64,000 bases of DNA from Panagrolaimus kolymaensis (Eukaryota > Nematoda > Chromadorea > Rhabditida > Panagrolaimidae): assembly GCA_028622995.1 (NCBI GenBank), contig JAJQJQ010000033.1, positions 1,922,001-1,986,000 of the forward strand. Reading direction: 5' to 3'. The position numbers were made by a program, and so were the translations under genes. Positions 1 through 10,813 of this stretch are shown here, one piece after another; the stretch's first letter is position 1, and each line of letters begins with the position of its first letter. The notes under the pieces were generated by a model. The model was not told the origin of the DNA. It ran no database searches and saw nothing but the letters and a program-made list of their open reading frames with translations.

Positions 1-844
1 CTTCTCCAAATAGCGGACCTGATTCCAACTTTGATTCATCGGGAGATCGAAATTTGCTTGATAGTGCTCGAGCAACTGGAAAACAATATATTGCCCCAAT
101 TTCACCATGGTTTTACACCCATGTTTGGGGAAATGGATTCAGCAAGAATTGGCTTTATCATTCAGAAGGCTTACTTCCAGAGCGATGGCAACAAATAATT
201 GATTTAAATCCTGATATGGTTGAAATTATAACATGGAATGATTATTCAGAATCTCATTACATTTGCTCTATTGGCGCTGATTTGCCTACTGGGATGGAAG
301 GAATTAATCATCAGGTGAGAATTTAGCAAAAGGCTTTTAAAAAAGTTAGCAAATTTGAGTCAAATTAAAATTCTTTTTTATTTAGGTCAATGATCCTCAA
401 CCAATGGTTCACGACGCATGGTTAAAGCTTTCGGAGCATTACATTAAATGGTTTAAAAATGGACAACGGCCTTCTGTAACTCAAGACCAATTTTATTGGT
501 GGTATCGCATTCATCCTAAAAATAATGTAGATGGTGATGTTCCAAATTATCGTAATGATGCAAATGATTGTGTTACAGTTCATTCCATTGTAAAAAGCGT
601 AACCCCTAATGGAGGCCAATACAAAATGATCGTAGATTTAAATAATAACAAACACGAATACTTTATTACAAAATTAGAACAAACTGAATGTATTCCGTTT
701 CCTTCAAATCCCGGTTATGTCACGTTGTCAATGATAGGTCCTGATGGAAAAACTTGGTGGTCCAATGGAAAAAACATTCCTCAACAAGCTTCTGGAAATA
801 ATTTTAACGCCTTTACCAACTATTACACTTTTGGAAGCCCATAA
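1..844 (+). CDS. GH71 alpha-1,3-glucanase-like protein (mutanase family), 3' part
   Basis: Predicted secreted-type glycoside hydrolase of family 71, which cleaves alpha-1,3-glucan of fungal cell walls. The reading frame is already open at the window's left edge, so the start is missing. Exon 3-314 and exon 386-844 join in phase 0 across a 71-nt intron (CAG|gtgaga ... tttag|GTC). The recognisable GH71 stretch is ISPWFYTHVWG, then a WNDYSESHYI block (the family's WND-ESHYI motif), then a DAWLKLSEHYIKWFKNG segment and a WWYRIHP motif matching the YFWYRPHP region of fungal enzymes, followed by a beta-rich tail. Stop at 842-844, 98 bp from the convergent RPN1 stop. GH71 is known mainly from fungi and some bacteria. 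The intron and nematode-like base composition suggest an old, domesticated transfer rather than contamination; that is inference. Family assignment is strong; enzymatic activity is not testable here because the catalytic N-terminal region is mostly outside the window. Confidence 0.82.
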
Positions 845-941
845 TAAATAATAAAAAAAATTAATAAAAAAATATTTATTTAAATTTCATGCACAAATAA
901 ATTCAAATGGTATACAGAAATAGTTAAATAATAATGTCAAA

Positions 942-3900
942 TTAAGATTTAGGAACTTTCTTGAGAACAGCAAGACCTTCGAGATATGGAGTAAGCGATG
1001 TATCTGAAAATGAATAAATTAATGCAGAAGTTAAAAAATAAATAAATAAATAACTTACATTCATCGGTGGCAAGTTCAGCACGTTCACCATAAGCAAGTA
1101 AAACAGGAGTGGTATGAGTTTGAAATCCAGTGATAGTCTTGGGTTTACCAGCTTGTCCAACAACATCGACGGCTTGTCCAACACGAACAGGAATATTGAT
1201 TTGTTTGAGTTGACCAGGGTTTTCTGAAGCTTTGGTATTTGTCTTGTCTTCGACGAGAGTAATAAGCATTCGAGGTTGAACAGCCAATGAGAGAGAATAA
1301 ATAAGATAATTTTGTTGATTGCTAAGGACGGCTAAAAAAATAAGAATCAAAAAATGTTTAAAACAAATGGAAAAAAAACATACAAGAACTATTGTGCACA
1401 AGTGAAAAACATGTGACAAATACAGCTGCAACCGATGTTGGTGACATAATTTGACGATCAGAATGGAATGGGCTCAGAGTCATAGTACCTTTACCCAAAT
1501 GGGTTAAACCTTGAGAAATTCGAACAAGCATCAAGCTGGTTTGATCTTTGTAATGGAAACTTGCTAGTTGACGAAGCATCGCAACCAAACGAGCATTATT
1601 TGAACCAGCTCCAACAAGACCCATAGCAAAGATAGCATTTCGAGCAGTTTCAGCGTCAGAATCATGAGAATATTTGCTTAATGTTTCCATTACGTTCAAT
1701 TGTGGATTTGATACAGAGAGCAATGAAAGAGCCAATGGAACAGCACGACGAATAACTGGTTCACCATAACGCATAAGATGACCAAACATTCTTTGAGCCA
1801 TTTGTGTTCCAATATCTTCTCCCATAGCAATCAGACCAATTCCTAATACAGCAATAGCTTGTTGCCTTGAAAGGTCAGGTTTGTCACTTTTTTCTTTTTC
1901 CTTTGGTGCATTCTTGTCTTTTTTCTTTTTATCTTCTTGTTCATAATGTTCAGAGCAGATGTAAAGGAGATTTTGAATTTTGAGAACATTTCCGCTTCCA
2001 GCATAGGCACAAACATCTACAAGAGTTGAAACCATACTTCCAAAAGGTTCAGGTAAAGTTCGAAGAGATTCTACGAAGACTTCACTTTTTTGTTGCGTTC
2101 CTAAAAAAATAATGTTATTTAAAAAAAAAAGAAACGTGAAAAGCAAATCATACCTAAGAAGATCAATGCAATACCAAGAGCAACAAATCCCCAATTGAGA
2201 TCAGTAAGTTCAGCTTCGCTTTTTTCCATAAGAAGATGGAGCATTTCTGTTGCAACAGTATGATCACCTGTTCCAACGAGGATGAATCCAAGTGATAAGC
2301 CCGTCATGCCTTTGACTTCAGAAGTTGCAGCTGGTTTTTCATCGGTCAAAACTTTTTTGAGTTCAAAGATTACTCCACCATCTTCTTGTTTGACGACTGT
2401 TTCACGCTTAGAATTGGCATAAGCAAGACCTAAACCAAAGATGGAACCAAGACGCATAGGTACTCTATCACTTTGAATATGATCCATGAGTAAAGCAGCA
2501 GCAGGATCAACAGGATCTTGAACACCAGCACAAATAATACCAATAGCAAGAAGAGTACCAGCACGAATATAATCATCATTACTGTAGAGGAAGCGATCAC
2601 ATTGACTAAGACCATATTCAATATCCCAACGATGAATTAAGCCTAAGCTAGCGGCAGATGTCATAATTCCATATTCACGATTTTTGAAGAAGAATTTGTT
2701 TGCGGAATCAGTATCATTTAAAATTTTGTCAACTCCAAAGCCACAATTGACAAAACCATTAACGAACGATGCAGCAAGATTCATACGAGAATTATCAGTA
2801 TTAACAGTTCCTCCAAATGGTCCTAAAAACAAGAAATAAAATGAATGTTGTCAACCTTTAATATTTACGTACGAGTATGTTCCAAATGTGTTTTGTAAAT
2901 TCCATCAGGAGTTTTAGGTTCCATAATGTCAAGTTCACGAGCCAATGAGCGAAAATAGCGACAGAGGTGCATATTGTTGTTGAGTTCTTTGATGTTATCA
3001 GGAAGTGCAGCATCTTCGATAAAGATTTGATTACGACCAAGAAGTATTGCCATTTGTTTCCAAACAAGCCTATAAAATGTCTTTTAAAATAATAAAAAGA
3101 GCAATAGTAGTTAAACTCACTCATCCTTCGATTTGAAACATTTGGTAATCAAAGCAGTATCATTGAGCATAACAGCGCATCGTAAAGCTTCGAATTCTTT
3201 TTCAAACTTGAGGTAGATTTGTAAAGCTGCACGGATCATGTTATGATTGTCAGGATCAGGAGATAAAGGCGATGCACTTAGAAGATAAAGACAAGCACGT
3301 TCATGTTCTTCTTTCTTAACATGTTCCACAAGAATATCCAATCGGTCGATTTCGAGAAGAAGATCACAAGCTTCCACTTCAGCATTGTGCTTCAAATCGT
3401 AAGTTACGATTTCAATCACGACTTTTTCCATGCTTGCTTTATGAGCAGGATCAGATGTACGCCATTCAGTTCCTATTTCAGTTGCAAGATGTCGAACGTA
3501 TTCATGTCCCCAATTTTCAATTGGTTCATTCATTCCTTTGAGACGATAACCAAGACAATCATTCTTTTGATCCGAACACATTGCAAGAACAGAAATGATG
3601 TCAGCACACATGCCCTATAAAATGAAAGGTTTAATTATGGGGAACCAACATATTTGCCTAACTCACCTTCCATTTTCCTTCTGCCATCGCTTCATAGATT
3701 TCCTTCATCTTGTTGTAATGAAGACGCATAAATTTGAGAGGTTTTGGAACAGACGTCATGGAAGTTGTTGATGACCGGATGATAGTTTTAAGCATTTCCA
3801 AGCTTGGAACATAAAGTTCAGTATCCGCACCCTGAAATAAAAGAAAAGTCAAGATAAGTATAAAAATGAAAGTATAAACTTACACCTAAGCGATCAACAA

Positions 3901-4290
3901 GGAGTTGAAGATCTTCTTGAAGTTTGGCATCTTCTTCAGCCTAAAAGATGGATGAATGATTGATAACGTAAAGATAATATTGAAAAACATACCATTTTGA
4001 AGTTTTGTTGAATTTTTTGAAGTTGCTAGCTAAAAATCAACCGCAAATGAGTGACAATGAAAGTGATAATAATATGAGAAGTGTAAAACACGCAAACGAT
4101 AAGAAATGCGAAGAGCAAGAAAAATATGTAAATTTGGGTTGGATTTTATTAGGCAATAAATAAATGATAAATGTGTGAAAAAAATGGTGGAAAAAAAGAT
4201 GGTCGAAAAAGTGGTAAAGCTAAAGTTTGAAAAATGCAAAAAGCATGAAAAAACAAAGCAATAAAAGTTTACCCAAAAAATTGTCATCAT
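942..4290 (-). CDS. rpn-1: 26S proteasome non-ATPase regulatory subunit 2 (RPN1/PSMD2)
   Basis: Largest scaffold of the proteasome regulatory particle base, which docks ubiquitin receptors and UBP6/USP14. The translation shows proteasome/cyclosome (PC) repeats, for example the [16 protein letters not shown] and [16 protein letters not shown] segments, and an acidic/lysine-rich linker ([18 protein letters not shown]). The C-terminus ends in ELATDE joined to [15 protein letters not shown], matching the family's LTPILEGFVILKK ending. At least nine exons lie between 942 and about 4025. The first clearly conserved residues ([11 protein letters not shown] then [12 protein letters not shown]) start at the AG at 4026. 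The true start is uncertain: an ATGATG at 4288-4290 with a short exon to 4273 is the best candidate, giving a 247-nt first intron. Neighbour upstream is the divergently transcribed NEK kinase; neighbour downstream is the convergent GH71 gene. Identity is certain, the first exon is not. Confidence 0.93.
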
Positions 4291-4752
4291 TTTCGACAAA
4301 GATATTCCCTATAGGAAATAGCGAGTTTCAAATTTTTGAGTGAAGTATACTGTGTTATGTTTAAAGTTAAAAGGTTCCGCTAAAATGCAAATAAACCAGC
4401 TCTTGTATCATCATCTTCTAATAAATTAATTCTTTAAATTTCATTGAAATACTTTAGTTTGTTGATAATTCCATCTTTTTTTTAAATTGAAGCTTATGTA
4501 TTTATTTTTTGAGGTTAATGTTAAATAAATAATTTGCTTTATTTCAAACAGAAATTATCGTGACCTTTTTAAATAAACTTTCGACAGTTTTTTTTATAGC
4601 TCAAAGGCAAATTGGTTTGCTTCTTTTTTGGCGTCATCCGTCTAAGAGATAAATTTCGTAATCGAAGAATGGCCTTTTTCCACCCAAAAAACAATCGGTG
4701 ATTTTTTCTTTTGTTAAACAGAAATTTTCTGTTTTTTTTTCGATCCGATAAA
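4291..4752. promoter_or_regulatory. Divergent intergenic region between rpn-1 and NEK kinase
   Basis: About 460 bp of A+T-rich DNA between two start codons facing away from each other, so it should contain both promoters. No RNA gene or conserved open frame seen. A polypyrimidine run ending TTTTTTTCGATCCG precedes the kinase ATG. Confidence 0.4.
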
Positions 4753-5805
4753 ATGGATTCAATTCCGAAAACTCTTCAACAATATAAATTCATCAAAGAA
4801 CTTCAACATGGTGCTCAAGGTATTTGCTGTGTGTATGAAAATTGTAAGGATGATTTGAAAACAAGAGTGGTGATTAAAACGGTAAAAATGAAGGTGAAAC
4901 AAGATCAACTTGGTAAGTCATGATTTTTTATGAGCTTTTTTTACTGATTGTATTTTAGCCGAAGCTCAAATCCTTCAAAAATGCAGTCATCCATTTGTTG
5001 TTGGTCTTTATGAATCTTTCATCGATGGTCCAATGTTTTGCATTGTTATGCAATATGCTGAAGGTGGAAGTCTTGGTAATGAAATTCAACAACGTAAACA
5101 ATGCCATCCAAGAAATTATTTTCCTGAACATCAAATTTTTACTTTCTTTGCTCAAGTATGTTTTTTACCTTTTTGCGTTGAAGCATTTATTGATTATGCT
5201 TTTTCTTTTTAGATTACCATGGCATTGGAGCATCTTCATTACAAAAATGTTATTCATCGTGATTTAAAACCAGAAAATATTCTTCTCAATCGAACCAAAA
5301 GCATCGCAAAATTAGCTGACTTCGGGATTTCAAAAATCATCTGTAATAACAATGAACAGAAGAACGATTTTCGTGGAACAAGTTATTACATGCCTCCTGA
5401 AGTTATTAATGGTATGTTTATCTTTTTACAATATGCTCTATTGCTTTAATGTAACATTTTTAGGAGCATCTTATGGTATCGAAGTGGATATATGGGCACT
5501 TGGTTGTGTTTTATATGAATTGTACGAACTTGAAAGAGCTTTCGCTGGATCAAATGCGATAATCACAACGAAGATAAACAAAAGGCAATTTCGTGAACCT
5601 TCTCAAACTTGGAATGAGATCCTTAAAAAGGTTTTTACTCAATGCTTATCAATTGATCCTCATCAACGTCCAACTATTGAAGGTAAACTTTTATTTATTA
5701 ATTAATATTATTCGTGTAAATTAATGAACTTAAATTTCAGGAATTCTTCAAACTCCACCAATGTTAACTGCTGTTGCTCAAATTCATTCTATGGTTATTC
5801 CTTGA
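4753..5805 (+). CDS. NEK-type (NIMA-related) serine/threonine kinase, catalytic domain only
   Basis: Five exons: 4753-4912, 4959-5155, 5213-5411, 5464-5682 and 5741-5805, all joining in frame to about 279 residues. That is kinase domain alone, the size of the NEK6/NEK7 class. Visible motifs are the ATP-binding Lys in RVVIKTVK, the catalytic loop HRDLKPENIL, DFG in KLADFGISK, an activation segment FRGTSYYMPPEV (PPE in place of APE), and DIWALGCVLYEL (subdomain IX). The glycine loop is degenerate: LQHGAQGICC has only part of GxGxxG, with Cys-Cys where the conserved Val usually sits. Weak loops of this kind occur in active kinases, so activity is likely but not proved. No regulatory tail. NEK family is the best match; a distantly related nematode-expanded kinase is the alternative. 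Confidence 0.85.
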
Positions 5806-6205
5806 AAACTTTCTCATTTACTTTTTTTAATGTACATACTTTTAAACATCTCACCTTAATTGTTTTTTGTTAATTGTTTTTTTTTTTGTAACTTTTTCTC
5901 TCATAAAATAAATTTTATTGTTCCAACTTTGGGCTCTTTCTACGATGTTAAAAGTTTTATTTTAAATTTACAAGAAGCTGTGAAAAAAACACGAGAGTCA
6001 ATGAGTTTTATCAAATCAATCGGAATATCCTCTTCATTTTTTTCTTCTTCCAAATTTTTTTTAAAGTTCCAACTGCCACTACTTTCCTGATTACTCTTAG
6101 AAATTTGTTTTCATAGCTTGGTTTTATTAAATGATCTTTGCACTTAAACCAAGCTCACGTTGTCGGGTGGAATGAGTCTTATGTTAATTAGAAAATGCTA
6201 TGTAT
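5806..6205. other. Intergenic, no gene recognised
   Basis: 3' flank of the NEK kinase. A 76-codon open frame on + (5860-6090) is low-complexity (Phe/Ser/Leu from T-rich DNA) and not believed. Less A+T-rich than most spacers here from about 6120 on. Confidence 0.4.
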
Positions 6206-6499
6206 TTAGCCGTGAGCCTTCTCCGAGTGTTCAGAGTGTGAAAATATAATGTTATGTAAATGTGCTTGTCCGTGGTAAGTAAATACATTGTATATGGATG
6301 GAATTGTTTGTTGTTTGGAGTAGGGTGTAAGGGTATATGAGATTGGGAAGAGTACAAAGTAAAATCCGCAGTTGCTTAAACCATTCAACTTGATGCCACA
6401 TTGACTGGTCTTTCCTAAGGTTTTACAATATTCCTCGTATCTTTTACCATTAGCTGGTTGCTGCTTTCCAACAGTTCGATTTGGTGTATTTTTAACCAT
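6206..6499 (-). CDS. Possible small protein, 97 codons, unrecognised
   Basis: ATG at 6499 opens 97 codons to a stop at 6206. The first half is basic and polar with four Cys (NGKRYEEYCKTLGKTSQCGI, then LNGLSNCG). The second half is His/Tyr-rich and unlike a known fold. It lies 107 bp downstream of the 6607-7255 gene on the same strand, so it could be the last member of that cluster. There is no clear AG acceptor just before the ATG. The underlying DNA is noticeably less A+T-rich than the usual spacer, which could mean a coding or a non-coding RNA gene. I recognise no family and give low confidence. Confidence 0.25.
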   Translation of the reverse strand: MVKNTPNRTVGKQQPANGKRYEEYCKTLGKTSQCGIKLNGLSNCGFYFVLFPISYTLTPYSKQQTIPSIYNVFTYHGQAHLHNIIFSHSEHSEKAHG

Positions 6500-6606
6500 G
6501 TGAGAATTAGCAACATAACAAAAAAAACAATGGCTAAAATAATCTTTTTATTTAAAACTTAACAAATACATAAAATGTAAATCAACAAACACCAACAATC
6601 GAATCA

Positions 6607-7255
6607 TTATGAAGCTTTTTTCTTTTTTTCATTTTTAGCTTTATTTGCTTTTTTGGAATTTTTGATGTTTCTAACCTTCAATTGATCAACTTTTTTTTTC
6701 TTTTTGGCTATTGGATTTTTAGCATCAAGGATGGAAGTTTTTGCCATCTTCTTTTTAGCGTTCTTGTTCATCTTCTTTTGCTGTCTTTTACCAACGCCTT
6801 TTGCTTTTAAAATAGCAGCGATCTTTTGTTCTCTGAAAATTAGTTATTACACTTCTCCAACGTTATATTCGTTACCTTTCAAGAGTTTTCGAATCCTTCT
6901 CCATTTTCTTTTCTTGGACATTCTCTTTTTCTTCAGTAATTAGTTCCTCTTCTTTTCCTTGATTGTCATCGCTTTTTGTTTTCTTTGGATGTTGAACATT
7001 TTTCGGGACACCAGTTGTACCTAAATGTGTGGATCGAACCCAATCCATGGTTTCAGTAACGGTATCACATGAAGGTCCAAGAAGACGACCGATTCTCGCC
7101 AATTCTTTTTTCGGCATTCCTTTCAAAGTTGATGCAGGTACAGCTTTTGCGACAGCTCTATGACGAGTTTTTCGTAAATGCTCTAAATTTTCGGGTTCAA
7201 AACCCCATTGAGCTGGAGAAATTGTATCAGCAATATCTTCAAATTTCTGACTCAT
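6607..7255 (-). CDS. Lysine-rich, probably nucleolar protein, family not recognised
   Basis: Two exons, 7255 down to about 6879 and about 6835 down to 6607, joined GAAAG|gtaacg ... tttcag|AGAA, giving roughly 205-215 residues. The N-terminal half is a compact conserved-looking domain (FEDIADTISPAQWGFEPEN, LEHLRKTRHRAVAKAVP, KKELARIGRLLGPSCDTV). The C-terminal half is charged and then almost pure Lys/Ala/Asn, typical of nucleolar localisation signals. An in-frame upstream extension (residues KFDPYREE) is possible if a short 5' exon supplies the start; the AG at about 7276 could be its acceptor. It lies 188 bp after SURF6 on the same strand, so shared expression and a role in ribosome biogenesis are plausible but inferred. 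I cannot name the family. Confidence 0.7.
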
Positions 7256-7442
7256 TTCTTCACGATATGGATCAAATTTCACTTGATATCAAAAATTTAG
7301 ATAAAATTACAAAAGTGAAAAAAAGAAGAAGTAATTATTAAGGCAAGATAAACCTTGTTACAGAATTAAGTCATTAACTTTTTAAAAGTTTTATTTCAAA
7401 CACATCAAACATAAAAATCAACAACAAAATATGAAACATTCA

Positions 7443-8021
7443 TTAAGATGCAATAACAACACGGCCTCTTTTTCTTGCCTTCTTGATTTTATTTTCCTTC
7501 TTAGTATCCTTTCTTTTTTCGATATTCATTCTGCGCTTTGTTTGCTTCTTAGACTTTTCTTTATTTTCAATTTGTTTTCGAGCTTGCCATTTCTTTTTAG
7601 TTCGTTCCTTCATTTTTTCTTTTCGTTTAATACCTTTCTTCAAAAATTCGATATTGTCTTTGACTTTTTCTCCAGTTGCTTGACGAAGTGCTTTATCAAA
7701 TTTGATATTACCTTCCAAAGCTACAGCCTTTTCAGGTGCAATTTCCTTCAACTTTTCAATACGTTGTTTACGATCTTCAGCTTTTTTGAGAAGAGCTTTG
7801 TAATCTCGACCGCGAAAAGTATCACGTTTTTGCTGCTTCGTTTTCTTTTTTGGATCATGTTTTTCTGTGGATTTTTTCAAGACATTGAATTCAAATTCAT
7901 CAGGTAGCATAAATTCCATTTTGCTATAAAAAAATAACACATTACTAAAACTTAAAATAGAAAATTTTTACCTTGGGTTCATTTTAGGCTTTAACGCAGC
8001 TTTTTCATTATCGATATCCAT
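7443..8021 (-). CDS. SURF6: SURF6 / Rrp14-type ribosome biogenesis protein
   Basis: Two exons, 8021-7972 (MDIDNEKAALKPKMNP) and about 7931-7443, joined AG|C as Ser, giving about 174 residues. The conserved C-terminal SURF6 domain is clear: RGRDYKALLKKAEDRKQR, LKEIAPEKAVALE, KFDKALRQATGEKVKDN, then alternating Lys/Arg blocks (LLKKGIKRKEK-type) characteristic of this nucleolar nucleic-acid-binding family. SURF6/Rrp14 acts in early 60S and 40S assembly. The protein is much shorter than vertebrate SURF6 and is little more than the domain, comparable to compact invertebrate forms. A strong acceptor (TTGGCAG) lies two bases before the ATG, consistent with trans-splicing. It sits third in a minus-strand cluster after mitoguardin and SGT1. 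Confidence 0.88.
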
Positions 8022-8211
8022 TTCTGCCAACAAAAAATACTTATAAAAAACAGTAAAATTCTCTTATTTTTCAAATAAAAATCGATCAGAACGATGGAAA
8101 CAAAAAACAAAAAAGACTTTAACAAAGATTTATTCATAAAGTACATCAAAAAAGTTTTAAAAACAATCAACGCGTAGATAATAAGAACTTGTGGAGAAGA
8201 TACATTCCATT

Positions 8212-8801
8212 TTAAATTTCAGGAGGAACATATTCCATACTATCTGGTGGTTTAATATCAGTTTTCTTTTTCCCAATATCAGCCCAATTTGTGCTTAGAA
8301 CAGTTCCTTTACTTTCAGTGTAAGATTTAAGCATAGCGCGTTTAGCATTATCGTCACAATTTTTGAAAATATTTTGGAATACACCTTGAATGTCCTGTTG
8401 TTCAGCTTCTTCCTCTTCAACTTCTCGTGCCATTTTGGTCCATTTATCAGTAGGAGCTTTCTTGGCATCTTCTTCGTCTTTCGTTTTGTCTTCTAAAGTA
8501 TTCCAATGACGACTCTCTTTCTTTTTTAAAGTAATTTCCACCTAAAAAAATGTTTCGTAAAAAACCATTCTTCAAAAATAAAAACTACTTTTTTTGGTTT
8601 GACAAGGTACATAACTTCATTGGATAATACTTCGCCATCGAGTGATGTATTGAGAAGAACTTTATCGCCAACAGTAACTTTTAGACGTTTGGGTTCACAC
8701 ATGACATTCAGTTTAGATTCATCCAAGTTTTTCTCAAACAAAGTTACAACAACTTTGGAGTCAGTTTGATAATATTCAAGTTTCACATTTGAAGACGTCA
8801 T
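8212..8801 (-). CDS. SUGT1: SGT1/SUGT1-like co-chaperone (CS + SGS domains)
   Basis: Exons 8801-8589 and 8541-8212 join in phase 0 (AAA|GTG) to about 180 residues. The N-terminal half is a CS (p23-like) domain that in this family binds HSP90: VKLEYYQTDSKVVVTLF, then LKVTVGDKVLLNTSLDGEV, ending KPKKVEITLKKKESRHWNTLE. The C-terminal half is the SGS domain: DKWTKMAREVEEEEAE, then FQNIFKNCDDNAKRAMLKSY, then STNWADIGKKK and PPDSMEYVPPEI. The TPR domain of yeast and vertebrate SGT1 is absent, as in other nematode forms. SGT1 assists SCF and kinetochore assembly with HSP90. An AG acceptor (CTTTTAG) lies 11-12 bases before the ATG and 166 bp after the mitoguardin stop, supporting a downstream operon position. 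Confidence 0.93.
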
Positions 8802-8967
8802 TCTTTTCTTTCCTAAAAGAAGGGAGAAGAATAGTGTTCAAATCCCAGCACATATATAAAAAATATCATAGTGTTTAAAACACTTTAAAGAATAAACAAA
8901 ATTTATAAGCATTGTATTTTATTGCAAATCATAACAACTCTAAAATTAATCTATGTAATACACATTT

Positions 8968-10533
8968 TATGCAGGAATAAGCTCATCTGTAATTTTAACG
9001 TGTAAAGTTTCTAATCGAGTTTCCAAGAGTCTTTGAACGTCTTCGGCAAGGTCATCAAGAGAGGTGTATCGAACTTTTTGAAGATTAAAAATTTCAGCAA
9101 CAAAGGTGTTTACACTTTCCTAAAAAAAGAAGAGTTTTAATTGCGTTAAAGTAAACATTAAACATACTTTTAAGTAAAGACATAATTCTTGGAATGCTTT
9201 TGGTCCATCACCGAAGAAAGCATAAACGAGAATTGGTGTAACAACTTGAGAGACGTCATAGAAATTACTTATAAAGCCATCAGTATCCAGCAACTTTTGT
9301 CTTTTAACTTTGATGACACTCCAAATAAGACTATTGAGAGTTGATTCTTTCAAGGAACGGCTAAAGAATGGATTTTTAAATAAGGCGCTGATTGCAGATG
9401 GCGGCTTCTTGAGATCTTCAAAAGAATCGAGTAAAACGAAATCAAATAAGACATCCCAAATATTGACAGCTTCAACTTTGCGTAATTCTAATTCTCTTTT
9501 AGTCCTTTCAGAATTATTGGAATCATTTAAGTAATCCATAAATTTGTCATAAGCAGCAAGAAATTCACCAGGATTTTTTCCATCTTGACGCATGAGATCA
9601 GAGAAAACAATTCTTCCTTGTTGAACGAACCAATGTCGATTATTTTCATCCGAGAAAATTTGATCAAAGGCTTTTCGCAAACAATAAACTTTTGCAAGAA
9701 AATCATCATCCGAATCACATCCACAAAATTCCGTTCGAAATTTTCGAACGTGAACATTCTTTTCTATGACTTGTTTAACACCTTCTTTATAGAAACCAAG
9801 CTCGGCAAAATCAAGACTTATTGAATTGGAGTCAAAATCAGCCAATCTTCCGGTATCCTAAAATCTTTAATAGTTAAAAAGTGAAACAAAATTAAAGAAC
9901 TTACAAAATCCTCAGCAGCTGAAACAAAGCTATCATCACTGAGAACAGAAAGTGTACTTGCTCGAGGTGTTTGTGCACTGTACCATAAAGTTCTTGCTAA
10001 AAATGTTTATTAGAATTAATATAAAGAAGTGAAAAAACCAACCAATGTCTTCAGTATTATTCTGCTTGACTTCAAAGTCATTTTTTCGGAATTTATCAAA
10101 ATCATTTTTAGCACCTTTCAATCGAATTAAAATGGAATGAATTAATTCATATCGATTTCTTTGTAATTCTGATGAATATTTAACTTTTTCTAATTCGCTA
10201 AGTAATTTTTCCAAATACAAAATGGTTGTTCCAAGAGAATCGAATGCTAAAAATCATACAGCTTCGTAAAAAAAAAGACGAGTGAATAAAAGGTGCCACT
10301 AACCTTCTAACTCATCAGGTAATCTGGATATCCTTCGAGAATGACGGGATGTTGAAAAATACCATCTAAAAATTTTACATCAGTATTTTGTAATAAGAAA
10401 AAGTGAAAATTTAATAATAATCTTACCTTCTAAAAAATTCAAAAGCAGCAAGGCCTCCAGCAATTCCAGCAGTTGTTATTATGACTTTTCTCGATGGTGG
10501 CCATGGTATACTGCTAATAAGCTTGGACATCAT
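8968..10533 (-). CDS. MIGA: Mitoguardin (MIGA/FAM73), outer mitochondrial membrane protein
   Basis: Starts ATGATG at 10533 with an N-terminal hydrophobic anchor (KVIITTAGIAGGLAAFEFF) following a short basic head (SSIPWPPSRK). A linker with a coiled-coil-like stretch (LEKLLSELEKVKYSSELQRN) follows. The large conserved C-terminal domain includes ADFDSNSISLDFAELGFYKEG, FCGCDSDDDFLAKVYCLRKAF, NRHWFVQQGR, FLAAYDKFMDYL and VNIWDVLFDFVLLDSFEDL. The end reads LETRLETLHVKITDELIPA with stop at 8968. Five or more exons. Family members sit in the outer mitochondrial membrane, stabilise MitoPLD and bind VAP and lipids at ER contacts. First gene of a tight minus-strand series (166, 190 and 188 bp gaps to the next three). 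Confidence 0.92.
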
Positions 10534-10813
10534 CAACCATGAAAAGAATTAATGTATAGCTAATTATAAAAATTAATTAAACAATAATAAAACCAAAAAC
10601 TCCAAGAAATGAAATGAAAAATTTTTCTTTCAAACTTTTTTGTCTGAAAAAAAAAATTCAAGATAAATTGAGAATCGCATGTTGCGCGCAATATTATCCA
10701 TTATGCGATTGAAAAATTTCCAATTTTTTTGTTTCGTTCTTTTCCAACAACTTTGATTGAAAAAGTTAATTAGTTTTGTTTGTGAAAAATTCTAATTTTT
10801 TTAAAGCTTAATT

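Noticed and set aside
1..844. GH71 region as fungal contamination
   Set aside because: It is contiguous with nematode RPN1, has similar A+T-rich codons and a nematode-style intron; read evidence would settle it.
7431..7907. 158-codon Phe/Ser/Leu-rich frame on +
   Set aside because: Reverse complement of the Lys-rich SURF6 exon; composition-driven.
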